Positions 1 through 12,836 of a stretch of 64,000 nt of DNA are shown here, one piece after another. The stretch is from Rhizophagus clarus (taxonomy: Eukaryota > Glomeromycota > Glomeromycetes > Glomerales > Glomeraceae), in NCBI GenBank assembly GCA_015698045.1, contig BLAL01000044.1:1084501-1148500 (forward strand), written 5' to 3'. Position 1 is the stretch's first letter, and every line of letters begins with the position of its first letter. The notes under the pieces were generated by a model. It did not search any database and was not told the DNA's origin. It was given only the letters and a program-made list of their open reading frames with translations. The position numbers were made by a program, and so were the translations under genes.

Positions 1-1550
1 AGAACATCCAGAATTTCGAAAGTATTAGTTAACTATCCTGTAATAAGAAGAAATAGCATCATCATGTAGCAGACTACAATCTATATTTTGTATTTTTTTC
101 TTATAATATCAATAAATCATAAGCAATAGCGCAAATTTACTAGACGACTTATAATTTTTTGTGAAGAAAGTGTTATAAATAAACATACAGTAAAATTATA
201 GTAAACATAAACGTCACATGTATCACAGGAACAAGTAATTGCGCAAAATATTTATTTTCAAACTTTATCGCATGTTCTCAAAATTCTTACATAAAAAAGA
301 GGTCTCTTGATGATCTTTACATATGGTTAGCATTAAATTCTTTTAATGTTAAATTAAGATGTGGTTAATCAGATTTTCGTGACGCGTTCACATTAACGTA
401 ATTTTCCCAAAAAGTGTATTCCAAAATCGATCCTGCAAATTATATAAAAAGTTAATGTTCCGGTTAGCGAGTCCTTTTATCTGCTTTACGCAAGTAAATC
501 GAACAAAAAATAAAACATTATTAACATCATCAAAAATTAACGATCAAATGAACTCTCATTTTCTGCAAAGTTATAATAAGGTAAGCTGGTTTTACTGCTC
601 GGATAGCTTCTAGAAGAACATCATCACGATGTAAATCAATTTTTCTGGCTCAATATATGCTTAAAGTCAAGGCGGACGTATTACCATTCCTGATCTTTTT
701 AATATATTTGATATTCACCGAGAAAATTGTGATCACTAACACGTGCCTCATCGGCGCAGTGAAAAAAATCACATGAATGTAATTTCAGCCGGGGAAAATC
801 TTGCGGCTTATATTGGTAAGACTATTTATTTTATGCGACTAGCAGTAACATGGTGCAGTATATCAAGTTGTGATAAAAAATCGAAATATTTTCACACATT
901 AGGCAACAAATTTCTTGAATATGAGGCAGAGCATGAATCGGTAATATTACATTGCTTCCTTTTACTTCAATTGCTAATTCTCCAATTTTTGAAATTACTT
1001 GATCACAGTGAAGTTTTCTTGTATAACTTAAATACTTTATATGGCATGTATGGCGGGAGTGATATAGATGTGCAAGCATTCTGTATATATGATGGGATTA
1101 TTTAATTCGTGTAAAAAAGTGTAAGGTTGAGAATCTCGTAATTAGCGATATAGATGTAGAAATTTATAAAAAGTCTGAGAGAGCGAAGAAATAACTTGAT
1201 GCTGGGACTCACATTAAATGGCTTAGGATCCGCGTACTCCCTCCCTCTTTGATAGCACCATTATTTCGTTCACTAGTTCTATTTTGCTACTATTTGAAAA
1301 TATTAATAATGATCAAGAATCATGTCCCTTCTACCGTTTCACGTATCAAATCTCTCATATCCCTCATGCTTAAGAGCTTTTAACAATTTGGGCTTAAAAT
1401 TTTTAATATATATATTGCAAAATAAAAATGTACATACCATCAATTTACATGCATAGTTGCGTATAATTTGTCTTATTACATTAGTTTGTTAAGTGACTTT
1501 TTGTTATTCATGATATAAGTTATTTGTTAAGATTTAATTTGTTAGGAGAT
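1..1550. other. A+T-rich stretch, no supported gene
   Basis: No frame shows a recognisable domain. An open frame at 743-1105 lacks an ATG at its start and has no family features, so it is not called. Short islands of higher G+C around 600-760 and 1200-1260 may be remains of old insertions, but I could not identify them. Confidence 0.5.
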
Positions 1551-1559
1551 TATACTAAA

Positions 1560-2830
1560 TTACCTCTTTGACTATTTATAACCATTTGCTGGATTACGTG
1601 TAAGTCTATGATGAAATTGGGAACTGTGATTGCACCAGGAACTGTTACGTTGTAATTATTTCGTCAGGGTCTCTGATATTTGTAGCTGGATCCGGAACTA
1701 TTGAGGTTCCAAAAAAACATCTTCAATTGGAATTGTCACTTGGAAAGCAGGGAGTGCTTGATTATTGCAAGCGGTAACGTTAGTAGTACCGTATAGTAAA
1801 GTGCCGAAATCCCACTATAATATGGCCAAAGTTATAATAATTTATTATAAAAAGATATTAACGAGTAGATAAATCTTCCTTACGGTTTTTAAAGACACTC
1901 TTGGTAGATTTGGATTCGTTGATGCTGTAAATCCTGGTGGTGCAGCATATCTGGTGGTGCCGTTGGTGATACATTTCGGTGCGTCCTTAACGTAGCCTAA
2001 TATTAAAAAAAACTCTTAGAGATGAAACTATAAGGAAAATAAGCAAGCTAGACATACCATCATCGATCGAATGAACATTTCCTTGATGGCTCCTAATAGC
2101 ATCAAGATTGATACCAAGTACATCACGAACAAATAGTTGACGGATCCACTTCTCACACCGTGTATTCAAATCATCAAGGCTCTGAGTGTTAGCTACCTCA
2201 ACGATTATTCTTGCGTGAGGTAATCCTTATGTAAGAGTGAAAGTGATTCAAACAAATAATATACAAGCCAAAAAAACTAAAAGTACATTTGTATCGCTGG
2301 ATGGAGGTCCGGGATGCGGAATACCAGGTCGCGGAGCATGAGCAGAATCAGGATATACCACGACGTCTGGTGCCATTTTTTCCCCTTGACCGGTTGGATT
2401 AAAATGGTCTATAGAAAAAAATGTGAATTGATATTACCAAGCCAAAGACCAAATATATTAAAAAGAAACCTCTTACATTGTTGACCAAGAACTTTTATTG
2501 GAGGATTAAGTAGTACACCATTGTTTGGAACCTTAATTTATTTAATACTGACACGGCAGCTTCTTGATCCGCATTAACCATTTCAATAATATATACGTTT
2601 TTGTCTTCCCAAAATTTGTACCCAGTCGACTCGTTGCGGTCAACAAGGATGTTATAATTTTTACCGAAACGTTCTTAACCGGAAACCATACAGTCAAAAG
2701 CGAGAGGTTCAAGACGTAAATGATCAATCGGAGCTTAGGTGCTACACGAAATCTGATTAGCCGATCATCTCGTGATTTATGGAAACGCGCTAAATCACCG
2801 ATGCTGAAAAAAACTTATTGAGGAGCTGAA
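1560..2830 (-). pseudogene. Decayed gene of a nuclease-like (Uma2/DUF820-like) family
   Basis: Conceptual translation of the minus strand in shifting frames gives blocks in a coherent order. First is a segment with YKFWEDKNVYIIEMVN (about 2640-2570). Next come PDVVVYPDSA and a Pro/Gly-rich stretch (about 2370-2290), then HARIIVEVANTQSLDDL and RQLFVRDVLGINLDA (about 2215-2100), and last WDFGTLLYGTTNV and ALPAFQVTIP (about 1815-1725). These resemble a large expanded family in glomeromycete genomes that carries a putative restriction-endonuclease-like domain. Stops and frameshifts separate the blocks, and splice sites at about 2056 and 2225 may be original introns. The block order is seen directly; the family name is from memory of similar proteins and is the uncertain part. 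No intact product is expected. Confidence 0.5.
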
Positions 2831-4054
2831 TACATTGCCAAGTGCTGTTGAGGAAAATAGAATTATAAATTCAAAAATTATTAATTTAACCAATTAAATA
2901 AGTTTTAATTGATTATATACTATATATGATGTACTGTACGTTGTGCCAAAAGTTTTATTATTAATTACAGTATAAAGCAAATTAGGGGGTTCCGATATAA
3001 TGTCCTACGCAGGCTACGCTTCGCTTCGAACAATAAAATTTTGATGATATACTTGCCGGCATTTTAATTGCAAACAATTTCAGTTGCTATGTTGTATATA
3101 CGACAAATCCTAGGGCTAGCCGGATAATCCTATAGGATTATCAATAGATCCGGATTTCCATTCAATCCTAATATGAGTAACGTTAAACCATACACTTAGA
3201 TAATTTGTCACACCGATCACTTTTTGAGGAAATGATTTTGAAACAGAATATCTTTTAGACTCGAAATAGCACTGGTGCTACAAGTTGCTCGTCTGTTCCT
3301 AATTCTCCAAACAATGTCCCCGCTTCAATCTCTTACGGTAAGAATTAGTAATAAAAAACTTTTTTTTGCGAAATAACTCATTCACATGCTTACAGTACAT
3401 ATGTCGACAAGAATTGTTCTACTTTTGATTATAGGAAATTTTTTGATTGATGAGCAAAATGGTTGATGATGACTGGAAATTCGACACGGATAACGACTTT
3501 GGCTCGAAAAAGCCAAATTTCGTTTTATTTATTTAATTTTTGAATTTAATTCATTCTTGATGAAAATCAAAATTTATTCAGTCTTTGTTTAATTTTTTAA
3601 ATAAGCACTACGGTACATATATAATATATTTCATAATTTTTTATAGATAAAAAAAGTTCGCAATAGATTAGATCAAAGTTAAATATTGACATCGGCACGT
3701 CTTAACTGTCACTTTATATTAACTTCGTTGGTGATTGGTCAAGTTGTTAATTGTGAAGACGGTGAAGTTTGTGTTTTGAGAACTCAGCTCCGTTGGAAAA
3801 AATCTAAAGCAACGAATGGATAGATGCCAAGTACCAAGATTAGTATACAGTACCGATCTACAGATAACGTATCGGGTGTTGCCAAACTAAGACAAATTAT
3901 ATTTACTAACTAAAGATTATAAATACCTCAATATATTTTTTCTACTAAACAAATCCTCTATTTTCGGATACGAATTTGTTGCCATGTCAGGTAAATTAGG
4001 CACGTGAATTTTATTTTTTTTGATAAGATTGTTTCATATTTATAAAATCATAAT
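2831..4054. other. Intergenic region 5' of the acetyl-CoA transporter gene
   Basis: A+T-rich with no coding block recognised. It holds the presumed promoter of the + strand gene that begins at 4055. A direct repeat of the tetramer GCTT/CGCTTCG type occurs near 3015-3030. An ATG at 3984 directly followed by a GT-containing donor-like site (ATGTCAG|GTAAAT) could be an alternative first exon, but I saw no convincing acceptor before 4055. Confidence 0.4.
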
Positions 4055-6528
4055 ATGACGAATGAAGCTACTAGAGATTCAAACCCGACGGGCTTCCAAT
4101 TAGATTTAGAAGACGATAAACTTATACGGCGTGTTTCGCACGAGCGGAATAATCCAAAATCTCCCAATACTAATTCCAAAAGTAATAACGACAGTGGTCA
4201 ATTTTTATCAACGAAGACACTAAAATCTAATGAAATGTTAAGCGCAAGTTCAGAAGGATTTGTTGAGACGAAGAAAAATTATATTAGTGATGAAGAAAAA
4301 GAAGATATTCTTTTGGAAAGCATGGATTCAGGAGGAACTAGTGGAATTAGCGTTGAAGCTTATCCACGTTTAAGCACACAAGATTATCAAAATGTGGCTT
4401 TACTTGTTGTACTTTGTTAGTTATTTCGAAGTTTCTTAAATTGTAATTAAATGTAAGGTTCTTTGTTTCATAACAAATGATGTTTTTTTTTTAATTTATA
4501 GATTTATTACAAGGAATTCCTGTGGGATTGGCATTTGGTTCGGTACCATTTCTCCTAAAATCGAAACTATCATATTCGCAAATTGGACTTTTTTCTTTAG
4601 CTACTTATCCGTATAGTTTAAAATTATTATGGTCACCGATTATTGATGCTATCTATTCAAAAAGAGTTGGACGTAGAAAAAGTTGGATAATACCAATGCA
4701 ACTTTTAACTGGAAGTTTATTTTTCTGGCTTGGAAATCATGTTGATGTAATGTTTAGCGAAGAAAAGCCTGATGTGAATACTTTAACAATATTGTTTTTT
4801 ATGTTAATATTTTTTTCTGCTACGCAAGGTAAGAAAATTTAGATTGATCTATATAATTAGATATTATATTCATTATTTATCATTTTATCTTATTTATTTA
4901 TTTATTTAGATATTGCTGTGGATGGATGGGCGTTAACATTATTATCAAAGAATAATCTTTCTTACGCATCAACAGCACAAACTATAGGATTGAATACAGG
5001 ATACTTTTTATCATTTACAGTATTTTTGGCATTTAATTCTGCCGAATTTAGTAACAAATATTTCAGAAAAGTACCAAGTGATTATGGATTTTTATCATTG
5101 GGAACATATCTTACTTTTTGGTCTGTTGTTTACCTTCTTGTAACTATTTGGTTGATTTTTGTTAAAGGAGAGGTCAGTGTCTTTTAATCATTTATAAACG
5201 AACATATTATACATGAAAATACAATTAATCTGTATTTGTTTAGGATGCTTCACATTCATCCGATGAAATGGATATCAAAACGGTATATAAGACGATATGG
5301 AACATATGTAAAATGCCTCGTAAGAACAATAATTATTAATAACAAATAAGATATGTATTTAATGTATTTTGTGTTAATATTTTTATTATTTCTAACAGAT
5401 ATGCGCAGACTTATTGTGATCTTGCTTGTAGCAAAGGTTGGATTTATCGCAAATGAGTCCGTTACAGGATTGAAACTTTTGGAAAAAGGTTTTAGTAAAG
5501 AAGACTTGGCTTTAGCTGTATTGATCGATTTTCCATTTCAACTTTTAGTTGGTTATTACGCTGCTAAATGGAGTAATGGTCCACAACCTTTAAAGCCTGT
5601 AAGTGGTCTGTCGTATTACCTTTCGTAATTAATTTATTATACATTTTATATATTAACATTTTTTTTATTTTTTTCATAGTGGACTAGTGCATTTTATGGA
5701 CGATTATTTTTTGCCATTGTTGGAATGTTAGTTGTATATGTATTCCCGGATAATACAAAAATTTCTACTGAAATGTTCTGCTTTGTAATAGCCAGCACTG
5801 TTTTGAGCTCTTTTATGAGGTACGAATTGCATATTATTGAACTACATTAAAATAAAATTGATGCTAATATCAATTTTTTCTTTTTTTTTGAGTTAGCACT
5901 GTACAGTTCGTTAGTATATCAGCTTTCTTTACTATAATCGCCGATCCAGTTATAGGTGGAACGTATATGACAGTAAGTTCGATAATTAAATGTTTCATCT
6001 AAATATTATTATTTACATTATTTACTAAACGATTGACTTTTTCATTTGTTTAAGTTGTTGGCTACGTTTAGTAACTTTGGAGGAACATGGCCTAGATTCT
6101 TTGTATTAGAAGCTGTCGATTATTTCACAGATGCTACATGTAAATTTGTTAAAGATAACACTACTAGCAGTAAGTTTTTATTAATATTTGCTGATTATAA
6201 CATTTTTTAAAAGGTTTACTTATTTACCTTTTGATATTTTTGTCTAGTAATACAATGCGTTAGTGAGCAAGATAAAACCATATGTAAAGATAATGGTGGT
6301 GCGTGTATCATACATAAAGATGGTTATTATATTGTATCGATGGCGACCATTACGGTCGGTACTATTTTATTATTTGGGTTCATTATGCCTCAGATTAGAG
6401 AATTACAAAGTAAGAAAAAAATAATAATTTTAATATTTTCATTATTTGGATTATTTTTAATAACTTGTTAACTTATTTTATTATTCATTATAGCTTTACC
6501 TCCTAAAATGTGGAAATTAAAAAAATAG
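4055..6528 (+). CDS. Acetyl-CoA transporter, SLC33A1/AT-1 family (10 exons)
   Basis: Major-facilitator-type membrane protein of the family that imports acetyl-CoA into the ER/Golgi lumen for protein and glycan acetylation. The ten-exon model is 4055-4415, 4502-4828, 4910-5172, 5244-5319, 5399-5598, 5680-5819, 5897-5972, 6055-6169, 6248-6409 and 6494-6528, total 1755 nt, 584 residues. All introns are GT..AG and 66-90 nt long. Family signatures are seen: QGIPVGLAFGSVPFLL at the first membrane segment, SYSQIGLFSLATYPYSLKLLW, and DIAVDGWALTLLS after the third segment, with GTWPRFFVLEAVD late in the protein. The human protein is 549 residues; the excess here is an about 115-residue acidic/Ser-rich N-terminus, likely cytosolic. 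The start is the first in-frame ATG. Ends 259 bp from the stop of the convergent F-box gene. The family call is firm; the substrate is by homology. Confidence 0.9.
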
Positions 6529-6722
6529 ATTAAATTCGAATAAACATTTAATGATTTAAACATATACTTTTGGGAAGAACATTTAAAATTAATTAAAAAT
6601 CTAGAAGTTATCTAGATTAGTTTTGCTAAATTTGTAATTAATTATTTATTTGTAATGTTTTCATGATTTTAATTTACAACAACAAATAATTCAAATTTAA
6701 ATAGAAAATATAAATAAATATG

Positions 6723-6743
6723 ATAAAAAAAAAAAAAAAAAAA
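6723..6743. repeat. Poly(A) tract between convergent genes
   Basis: A run of about 19 A residues between the 3' ends of the transporter and F-box genes. On the minus strand it is a poly(T) just downstream of the F-box stop codon. Confidence 0.8.
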
Positions 6744-6787
6744 ATATAAATATATAAAAAAGAATCTAACAAAATGTATTAAATGAT

Positions 6788-8392
6788 TTAATATAAAAAA
6801 TCTTCAAGGATACATTCATCCAACATTTCTTCAACGGTTGGAATATCAAATTCACAATTAACCAAAGGACAATATTTTTTAATTTCATTTAAAACTTTTG
6901 AATCTCTTAAACTCCATTCTTTTTTATAAGTTTTAAAAGTTAATTCTTTAAAATTTTTATAATATCTAATATATTCATAAATAACCATCAAACATTCATA
7001 ATTAAATTCATAAGAATTTCTAAATATTAATTTTTCTAAATCTATTCTTGAAGTAAAAAGATTTTTTAAAGAATCATGAGAAATATAAGAACAATCTAAT
7101 TTTAATATTTTTAAAGTATTTGGTAAATTATTACCTAATAATTGAAAAAATTTTGAAGTATCTCGAATTTTAATAGTAATATCTAATTCTAATAATTCCA
7201 AATTATAAATCCAATGAAAAATTTCATAATGAAGATCATCATCATTATCCATATTTATAATAAGACATTTAATATTTGGACATCTAATTGAAGCAATTTC
7301 AATAACAATATCAGTTAATAAAGAAGTTCCAAATTTTGTTAATGAATTACCAAATAATGATAAAATTTTTGTAATTATATTTTGATAAATTATTAATTGA
7401 TCATAAAAATATAAAGATTTTAATTTAAAAGATGAATTAGATAAAGAATTAATATGATCAATAGTTAATCCATGACATGAATCAAAAAACATAGTATCCA
7501 AATTTGAACAAATCTTTAATCCAATTAAAGAACAATTTGTAAAATTAACTTCAATAAATCTTAACTCTTTTAAAGAATTTATTTGATATCCCAATGATGA
7601 AATAATTTTTGTTAATTCTGATCCATATTGATAAAAATTTGAAATATTTAAAATTTGAAGATTTTTTTGTACTTGAATCATTTTAATAATTTGATTGGAT
7701 GAAAAATATTTTAAATAACCTTTATGTGGTGTAAAATAAATACTTAAAATTTGAAGATAATTACATCTTGATAATAAAATATTATAAAATTTTAAATCTG
7801 ATAATGTATAATCACCACCTTCTTTTAAATCTTCATGTAATTCAATATTAAGTTCCTTTATACCTAATAATTTAGTATTATCTTGTAATAAAACTTTATC
7901 CCAATTCCAAGAATGAATCCAACCTTGTTTAAATTCTAAAGATTCTAAATGATTATTATTAGATCGAATAAATAAATGATATATAGAATTCATTATACGT
8001 TCAATAATATCATTATATTTTAATTCCTCATAATTAATATACCAGGCTCTAACTGATGAATCTAATTCACTTATGGTAAATTCTATCAAATATTTTGCAT
8101 AATTAAAAAAAGGTTTTTTAGTAGGAGGTAAGTTAAAGAAATTCTCTTTTTCTATATAATTTTTTTCTTCTTCATCAAGACATCCAAGATATGTATTTAT
8201 TAAACGAGCTTGTCTTACTTTATCTTCATTTATTTTATTAAAAGGAATTTTCCATAAAATAGTAATTATACATTTACACCAAAATCGATTGACGAATAAA
8301 AATTTATAAAGTATTGATGTCTCTTCTGGAAGTTGTTGAATAATTTCATAAGTACAATCTTCTGGTAATGAAATTATTGATTTTCTATCCAT
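6788..8392 (-). CDS. F-box protein with leucine-rich-repeat-like C-terminus
   Basis: Intronless, 534 residues. Residues about 7-50 fit an F-box (SLPEDCTYEIIQQLPEE, then FLFVNRFWCKCIITILWK), the domain that binds Skp1 in SCF ubiquitin ligases. The rest is made of irregular, Leu/Ile-rich segments of about 25-30 residues with asparagine at turns, such as LQILNISNFYQYG and LEKLIFRNSYEF, consistent with degenerate LRRs that would bind the substrate. F-box proteins of this size and style are massively expanded in Rhizophagus (established knowledge); this copy is intact. The start is the first ATG, with a T-rich tract just upstream. No introns, unlike the housekeeping neighbours, which fits recent family expansion. 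Substrate unknown. Confidence 0.85.
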   Translation of the reverse strand: MDRKSIISLPEDCTYEIIQQLPEETSILYKFLFVNRFWCKCIITILWKIPFNKINEDKVRQARLINTYLGCLDEEEKNYIEKENFFNLPPTKKPFFNYAKYLIEFTISELDSSVRAWYINYEELKYNDIIERIMNSIYHLFIRSNNNHLESLEFKQGWIHSWNWDKVLLQDNTKLLGIKELNIELHEDLKEGGDYTLSDLKFYNILLSRCNYLQILSIYFTPHKGYLKYFSSNQIIKMIQVQKNLQILNISNFYQYGSELTKIISSLGYQINSLKELRFIEVNFTNCSLIGLKICSNLDTMFFDSCHGLTIDHINSLSNSSFKLKSLYFYDQLIIYQNIITKILSLFGNSLTKFGTSLLTDIVIEIASIRCPNIKCLIINMDNDDDLHYEIFHWIYNLELLELDITIKIRDTSKFFQLLGNNLPNTLKILKLDCSYISHDSLKNLFTSRIDLEKLIFRNSYEFNYECLMVIYEYIRYYKNFKELTFKTYKKEWSLRDSKVLNEIKKYCPLVNCEFDIPTVEEMLDECILEDFLY

Positions 8393-10379
8393 TGAAGATA
8401 TTTGAATTAAAGACTTTTTTTTTTTTTTCTTTGGATCGAAACTTGTAAATTATAAAGAAGATTATTTTTGGGATGATCCCGAGGTTTTTTTGTTTATATA
8501 TCATATGCCCATGTTGTTATCATATTGACACAACCTTATTGATCATACTTTATTTGGTTAAAACTTTTCATGTGAACTAAAACTTTTAAGCATGAATGGA
8601 ACTTTATCAAGGATGTATCTAATTTTTTCAAGAGAAAAAAAGAGGTTGATGATATATATTTTATACATACACTTATATAATTATATCTCGACAAATGAAC
8701 TGAGTAAAAGAAAAACTAACTAATCATTTATTCTTCACTTGCAAATTAATTATCTTATAATATCGAACATGAATGAACATGAATGAATCAGTTGATGAAC
8801 TAATATTACAAGTCATTGATCGATATTCAAAAGTAGTACGAATAAAATTTCATGGGTATGCATTATCGGAATAGGAAGTGCTTTAACAAACCTTAATAAC
8901 AAAGGAACCAATGAAAGTTTTTTTTCTTCATCAATCATTAAGAAATAATTTAATTAGCATAAATTAATATTAATGATAATGTGCAACTTTAAGCATTATG
9001 TTCCCACCGTATGTTAATCATAACAAACAAGATCAAGAAGGAAACTCTCACCGAAGCCACATAATTGATGAATTAATACGGGGGGCGTTTAAATAAAATG
9101 TTGTGTTCGACAAAGTACTATATTAAGTTACATTACCCGTCAGTTACCGAGCCAAAAAAATAGCATTCTTTGATTCTTTCTTGTGTTACTGATACCTAAC
9201 TAGCATACATTATATTGTATTACACTTGTGCAGGCCAAGAAAGTAACACAAATATATCAATGCAAAGAAATGGTGACAAGGAACAGTCTCACCACGTATA
9301 CTTGATATCAAAGCAGCGTAATATGTATTGACTGTATTGTGTGTAATAATGAATAGTACTGCAATGTATGCTTTGAATATATAAGATTTCTTGTTGAAAA
9401 ATCACATGATCATTAAGATAGTTAACTTTATATTTAATTTATTTCTTTATTATATAATGATTTGTGATTCTTTTAATTGACTTTACATCATTTCTTACTG
9501 TTTTCATCTTTTATATTATTATTTTAACTATATTGTTTTATTTTCTTTCGGTGTTTATATTTTTATCTAACAAATTAATATTTTCTTGTTGTCCCGTACT
9601 CTCCTTGACTCAAGGTCATTAATATATTTTTATAAAGATTTCTAATTATTTAACTTTATACTCTAGTAAATTCCGAACAAAAACTTAGGCTTGGGTGATC
9701 AATACCAGTTCTTTTATACAATAAGGATTATATTAAAAAAGAAACCAAATTAAATTACTTATTTAATTAAATATCAATTAAGTCCATTGTTATTATTCAA
9801 ATCATGTTTCTCAAGTCTTAAGATATGTTTAATTGTTTACGTATAATATTTATTAATCATAAAGAAATCACTAATATAAGTATTTTGAATTCACTAATCT
9901 CGTCACCTATTAATACTTTTCTATCAAGCATTTTTTTCATCTGATCATCTGATCATGTGCTAAGTGTCTCTTTAAAATGGTGCAAGGAATGCGAAACTAA
10001 TGCCATGAAAGAAAAATTTTCTTATTAGAACAAAAAAAAAAAAATAAAGATATTAAGGGTTTAATTGCTTAAGAACTTGAAATGGCTAAGTAATAATTCG
10101 AAAGAACAATTTGGATAGAGGACCAAGGTGGATTTTGATAATAGAACACAAGAATGACCTGAGATAGAGCTATAGACGTTGCTCTAAACGTCTTGATAAT
10201 TCACAAAATATTTCGAGTCTCTTATAGTATGTACAGTATTATAGTTATAAAAATAATGATAAATTAATTAAAAGCGAAAGATGAATTAAATATTATCTTA
10301 AAACAATAAATGAAATTCATACAGTCTAATACACTATGATCAAAGTAACGAATAATTTCTCATTAGGGATCCTTGCCAT
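8393..10379. other. Intergenic, no supported gene
   Basis: About 2 kb, A+T-rich. The first part is the F-box gene's promoter side. I saw no coding block on either strand and no terminal repeats. Small direct repeats such as GAACATGAATGAACATGAATGA near 8766 are present. Confidence 0.5.
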
Positions 10380-10454
10380 TGTAATTAGAATAGCATTTAA
10401 TCTGATAATTCAGGCCTACCGTAATATGCTTCATGTCGTTCCTCTAGGCAATTA

Positions 10455-10890
10455 TGAAGTTATTTTTCATCTTTTTCTTCAGCAATTTGAAATTCTGAAG
10501 GATTAAGAATTAGCGTAATCCATTTCCCAATTTAAGATGCATGTGAATGTTTATTCTGTCGTTGACGCATTACTTCTACATAAAATTTTAGCGTGTCACC
10601 TGGAATCACAGGTCTTAAGTCATCACAGATATTCTTTCGCTAAACTATCATCATATGCCAGTTGCAAGTGTATTCAAAGTAATGCAAAATGAATAAATAT
10701 CAAAGCAGTACTGTAATTTTCACCTTTTGGTGCGTATCGTAAATATTATGGGTTTACAAAGGTTACCGTCACCATGCGTGTATCATTAGAAATTTTTTTC
10801 GTCCTCGATAAATAAATTTTCTCCGTGGAAATGTTTATGAACTTCGTTTCCAGTATACTCAACAAACATGTTTAACGCCAAGAATCCATT
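10455..10890 (-). pseudogene. Protein kinase-domain relic, copy 1 of 3
   Basis: Minus-strand translation, with frame changes, gives the back half of a protein kinase. There is a catalytic-loop-like VHKHFHGENLFIEDE (about 10870-10820, where an intact kinase has H-x-D-L-H-x-G-N), then FDIYSFCITLNTLATG (about 10705-10655), matching subdomain IX (D-x-Y/W-S-F-G). A tail block with IPGDTLKFYVEV and GKWITLILNPSEFQIAEEK (about 10615-10480) follows the order usual in the large kinase family of glomeromycetes. The catalytic Asp is not present and stops interrupt every frame. The order and spacing, repeated in copies 2 and 3, support the call. Confidence 0.65.
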
Positions 10891-11394
10891 ATAAGTTGCC
10901 ATATTCGTATAATTTTTAATATTTTATAATTTATCGTGTAATTAGACGTTGAATCTACCAATGAAGGCGGTTGTAAACATTTGTGATACTTTTTAATCTA
11001 TTAGAAGATAAATAAATAAATAAATATATGAGTGACGATCAGGAAAATAATTTTACCGGACAAAAATATATATTATTACCTGCGAACTCGAAATATTTTG
11101 TGAATTATCAAGGAGTTTCAACATTAAATGCTATAAGTCTGTCTCGAGTTCATTATTGTGCTCTGTTACTCCAAATCCATCTAAGTTCTACATCCAAAGT
11201 GCTGTATAGACACTAAACGTTCAATAAATATGGTTCTCAAATTCATAAATCTTTTTTTCTTTAATTCAAATTAGGAAAGTTTTCTTTCATGGAACCAGTT
11301 TCGTAAATCTTGCACCATCCGAAAGAGTTTCTTAGGTTTATAGTGGTTTGGTTATATTTTAGGCAATTATAAAATTATTTATTTTTCATCTTTT

Positions 11395-11860
11395 TTCTTC
11401 GGCAACAGAATTTTCGAATTTCAGAAAGGTTAGGATCATCACAAATTAAAATAACAGGTAGCCCTATCTCCTAATTTAAGAATACGTGTGATGGATGTTT
11501 TTCTGGTTCATTGTTGCATTGATTCTACGTAATTTTGGCGTGTCATCCGGAATTTATCCAGTTGCAAGAGTATTCAAAATAATGCCAAATGAATAAGTGT
11601 CAAAGCGGTACTGAAAAAAAGTCTTCTCGGCGCAATGTATGGCTCCCAATATCATAAGGTCCACCACAAAGCACGTGAAAAATTTTCTTCATCCTCGATA
11701 TCTAAGTTTCCTTCGTGAAGATGATTGTGAACTTTGCCTTCAGTATGAATTCTTTCGAGAATCGAGATTTCCAAAATACTCCACAAATATTTCTAACGCC
11801 AAGAATCCATTACAAATTGTCATCTCTGTAATACTTTACTTATCATGTGAATTTTTACAA
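11395..11860 (-). pseudogene. Protein kinase-domain relic, copy 2 of 3
   Basis: Best preserved of the three. Minus strand reads ERIHTEGKVHNHLHEGNL (about 11760-11700) at the catalytic loop and FDTYSFGIILNTLATG (about 11605-11560) at subdomain IX, followed by a shortened tail. The catalytic-loop Asp is again lost (HNHLHEGN). A stop follows soon after the loop. Flanks such as CCATCCGAAAGAG near 11320 recur at 11985 beside copy 3, showing that the unit of duplication, about 650 bp, includes flanking DNA. Confidence 0.65.
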
Positions 11861-12119
11861 TTTAGTCAATGAAAGTGACTGTGATCTTTGATAGGCATAA
11901 AGTATTGGATTAATTATCAATCTTTTATTTTCTCCAATCCAAATGAGGGAAGTTTTCATTCATGGATAAGTTTCGTAGACCCTGACCATCCGAAAGAGAT
12001 TCTAGGTTTATCGTGGTCTGGAATCTGGGTGGGGTAAATTTATATAATTTTCTCTCTCTTTCGCTGTTTGAGAGGCATTTAGTTTAATGTTTCGGATCAA
12101 TTATCAATCTTTCATTTTT

Positions 12120-12500
12120 ACCGTGGTCTAGAATTTGAGAAACAGATCTGAAATTTCTGTAGGATTAGGGTCATCACAAATTAACTCCTCAATTTAAGAT
12201 ACACTGATTCATTGTTGCATTAACTAACTCTACATAAAATTTTTGTGTGTATTTTCCCCACTTGCAGGAGTGATAATAATAATAGCGAATGAAACAAATT
12301 ACAAAGCGGTGCTTTAATTTTCGCCATGGAAATCTCCGACACAACATAAAGGTTCATATCACCAATACGTGTAAATTTCCTTCATGAAGATTTTATGGCT
12401 TTCCCTTTAGTAGTATGGATCCTTTCGATCTCCAGAAAATATTCTACAAATATGTTTAACGTCAAGGTTCCATTGTAAGCTGCCATTTCAGTTTCGTAGT
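12120..12500 (-). pseudogene. Protein kinase-domain relic, copy 3 of 3
   Basis: Most eroded copy. It aligns to copies 1 and 2 by nucleotide blocks: the TTTAACGTCAAGG block near 12455 (compare 10872 and 11787), the TAATTTTCGCC block near 12312, and the tail near 12130-12190. The DIYSF segment is barely readable. No product is expected. Confidence 0.5.
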
Positions 12501-12560
12501 ACTTTATGACTTTATCGTGCAATTATTTTATAATTTAGCGATTGTAAACTTTGTGGTTAA

Positions 12561-12800
12561 TTTACTTGGTATCCTTTTCATTATTTGAGAGACATTAGTT
12601 GAGTATTTCAGTTTGGATTAATTATCAATTTCTTATTTTCTTCATCATAAATGAAGAAAGTTTTTTTTTTCTTAGGTCCGGAATCTAGAAATGAATTTAC
12701 TTGATATTCACTTCTATTTCTTTGGTAGCGTGGCACGGGATTTTATTGTTTGTGTGTATATTAAAAAGAAAGTAATAATAATAAGACATTTAAATTCTCC

Positions 12801-12836
<36 letters not shown>

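Noticed and set aside
743..1105. Open frame of 120 codons on the plus strand
   Set aside because: Begins without ATG, contains no family motif, and a comparable frame exists on the opposite strand; compatible with chance.
3984..4030. Possible upstream first exon of the acetyl-CoA transporter (ATGTCAG before GTAAAT)
   Set aside because: The acceptor before 4055 is weak (TTGATAAG at 4018-4025) and the 4055 ATG already gives a full-length protein; cannot be decided without transcripts.
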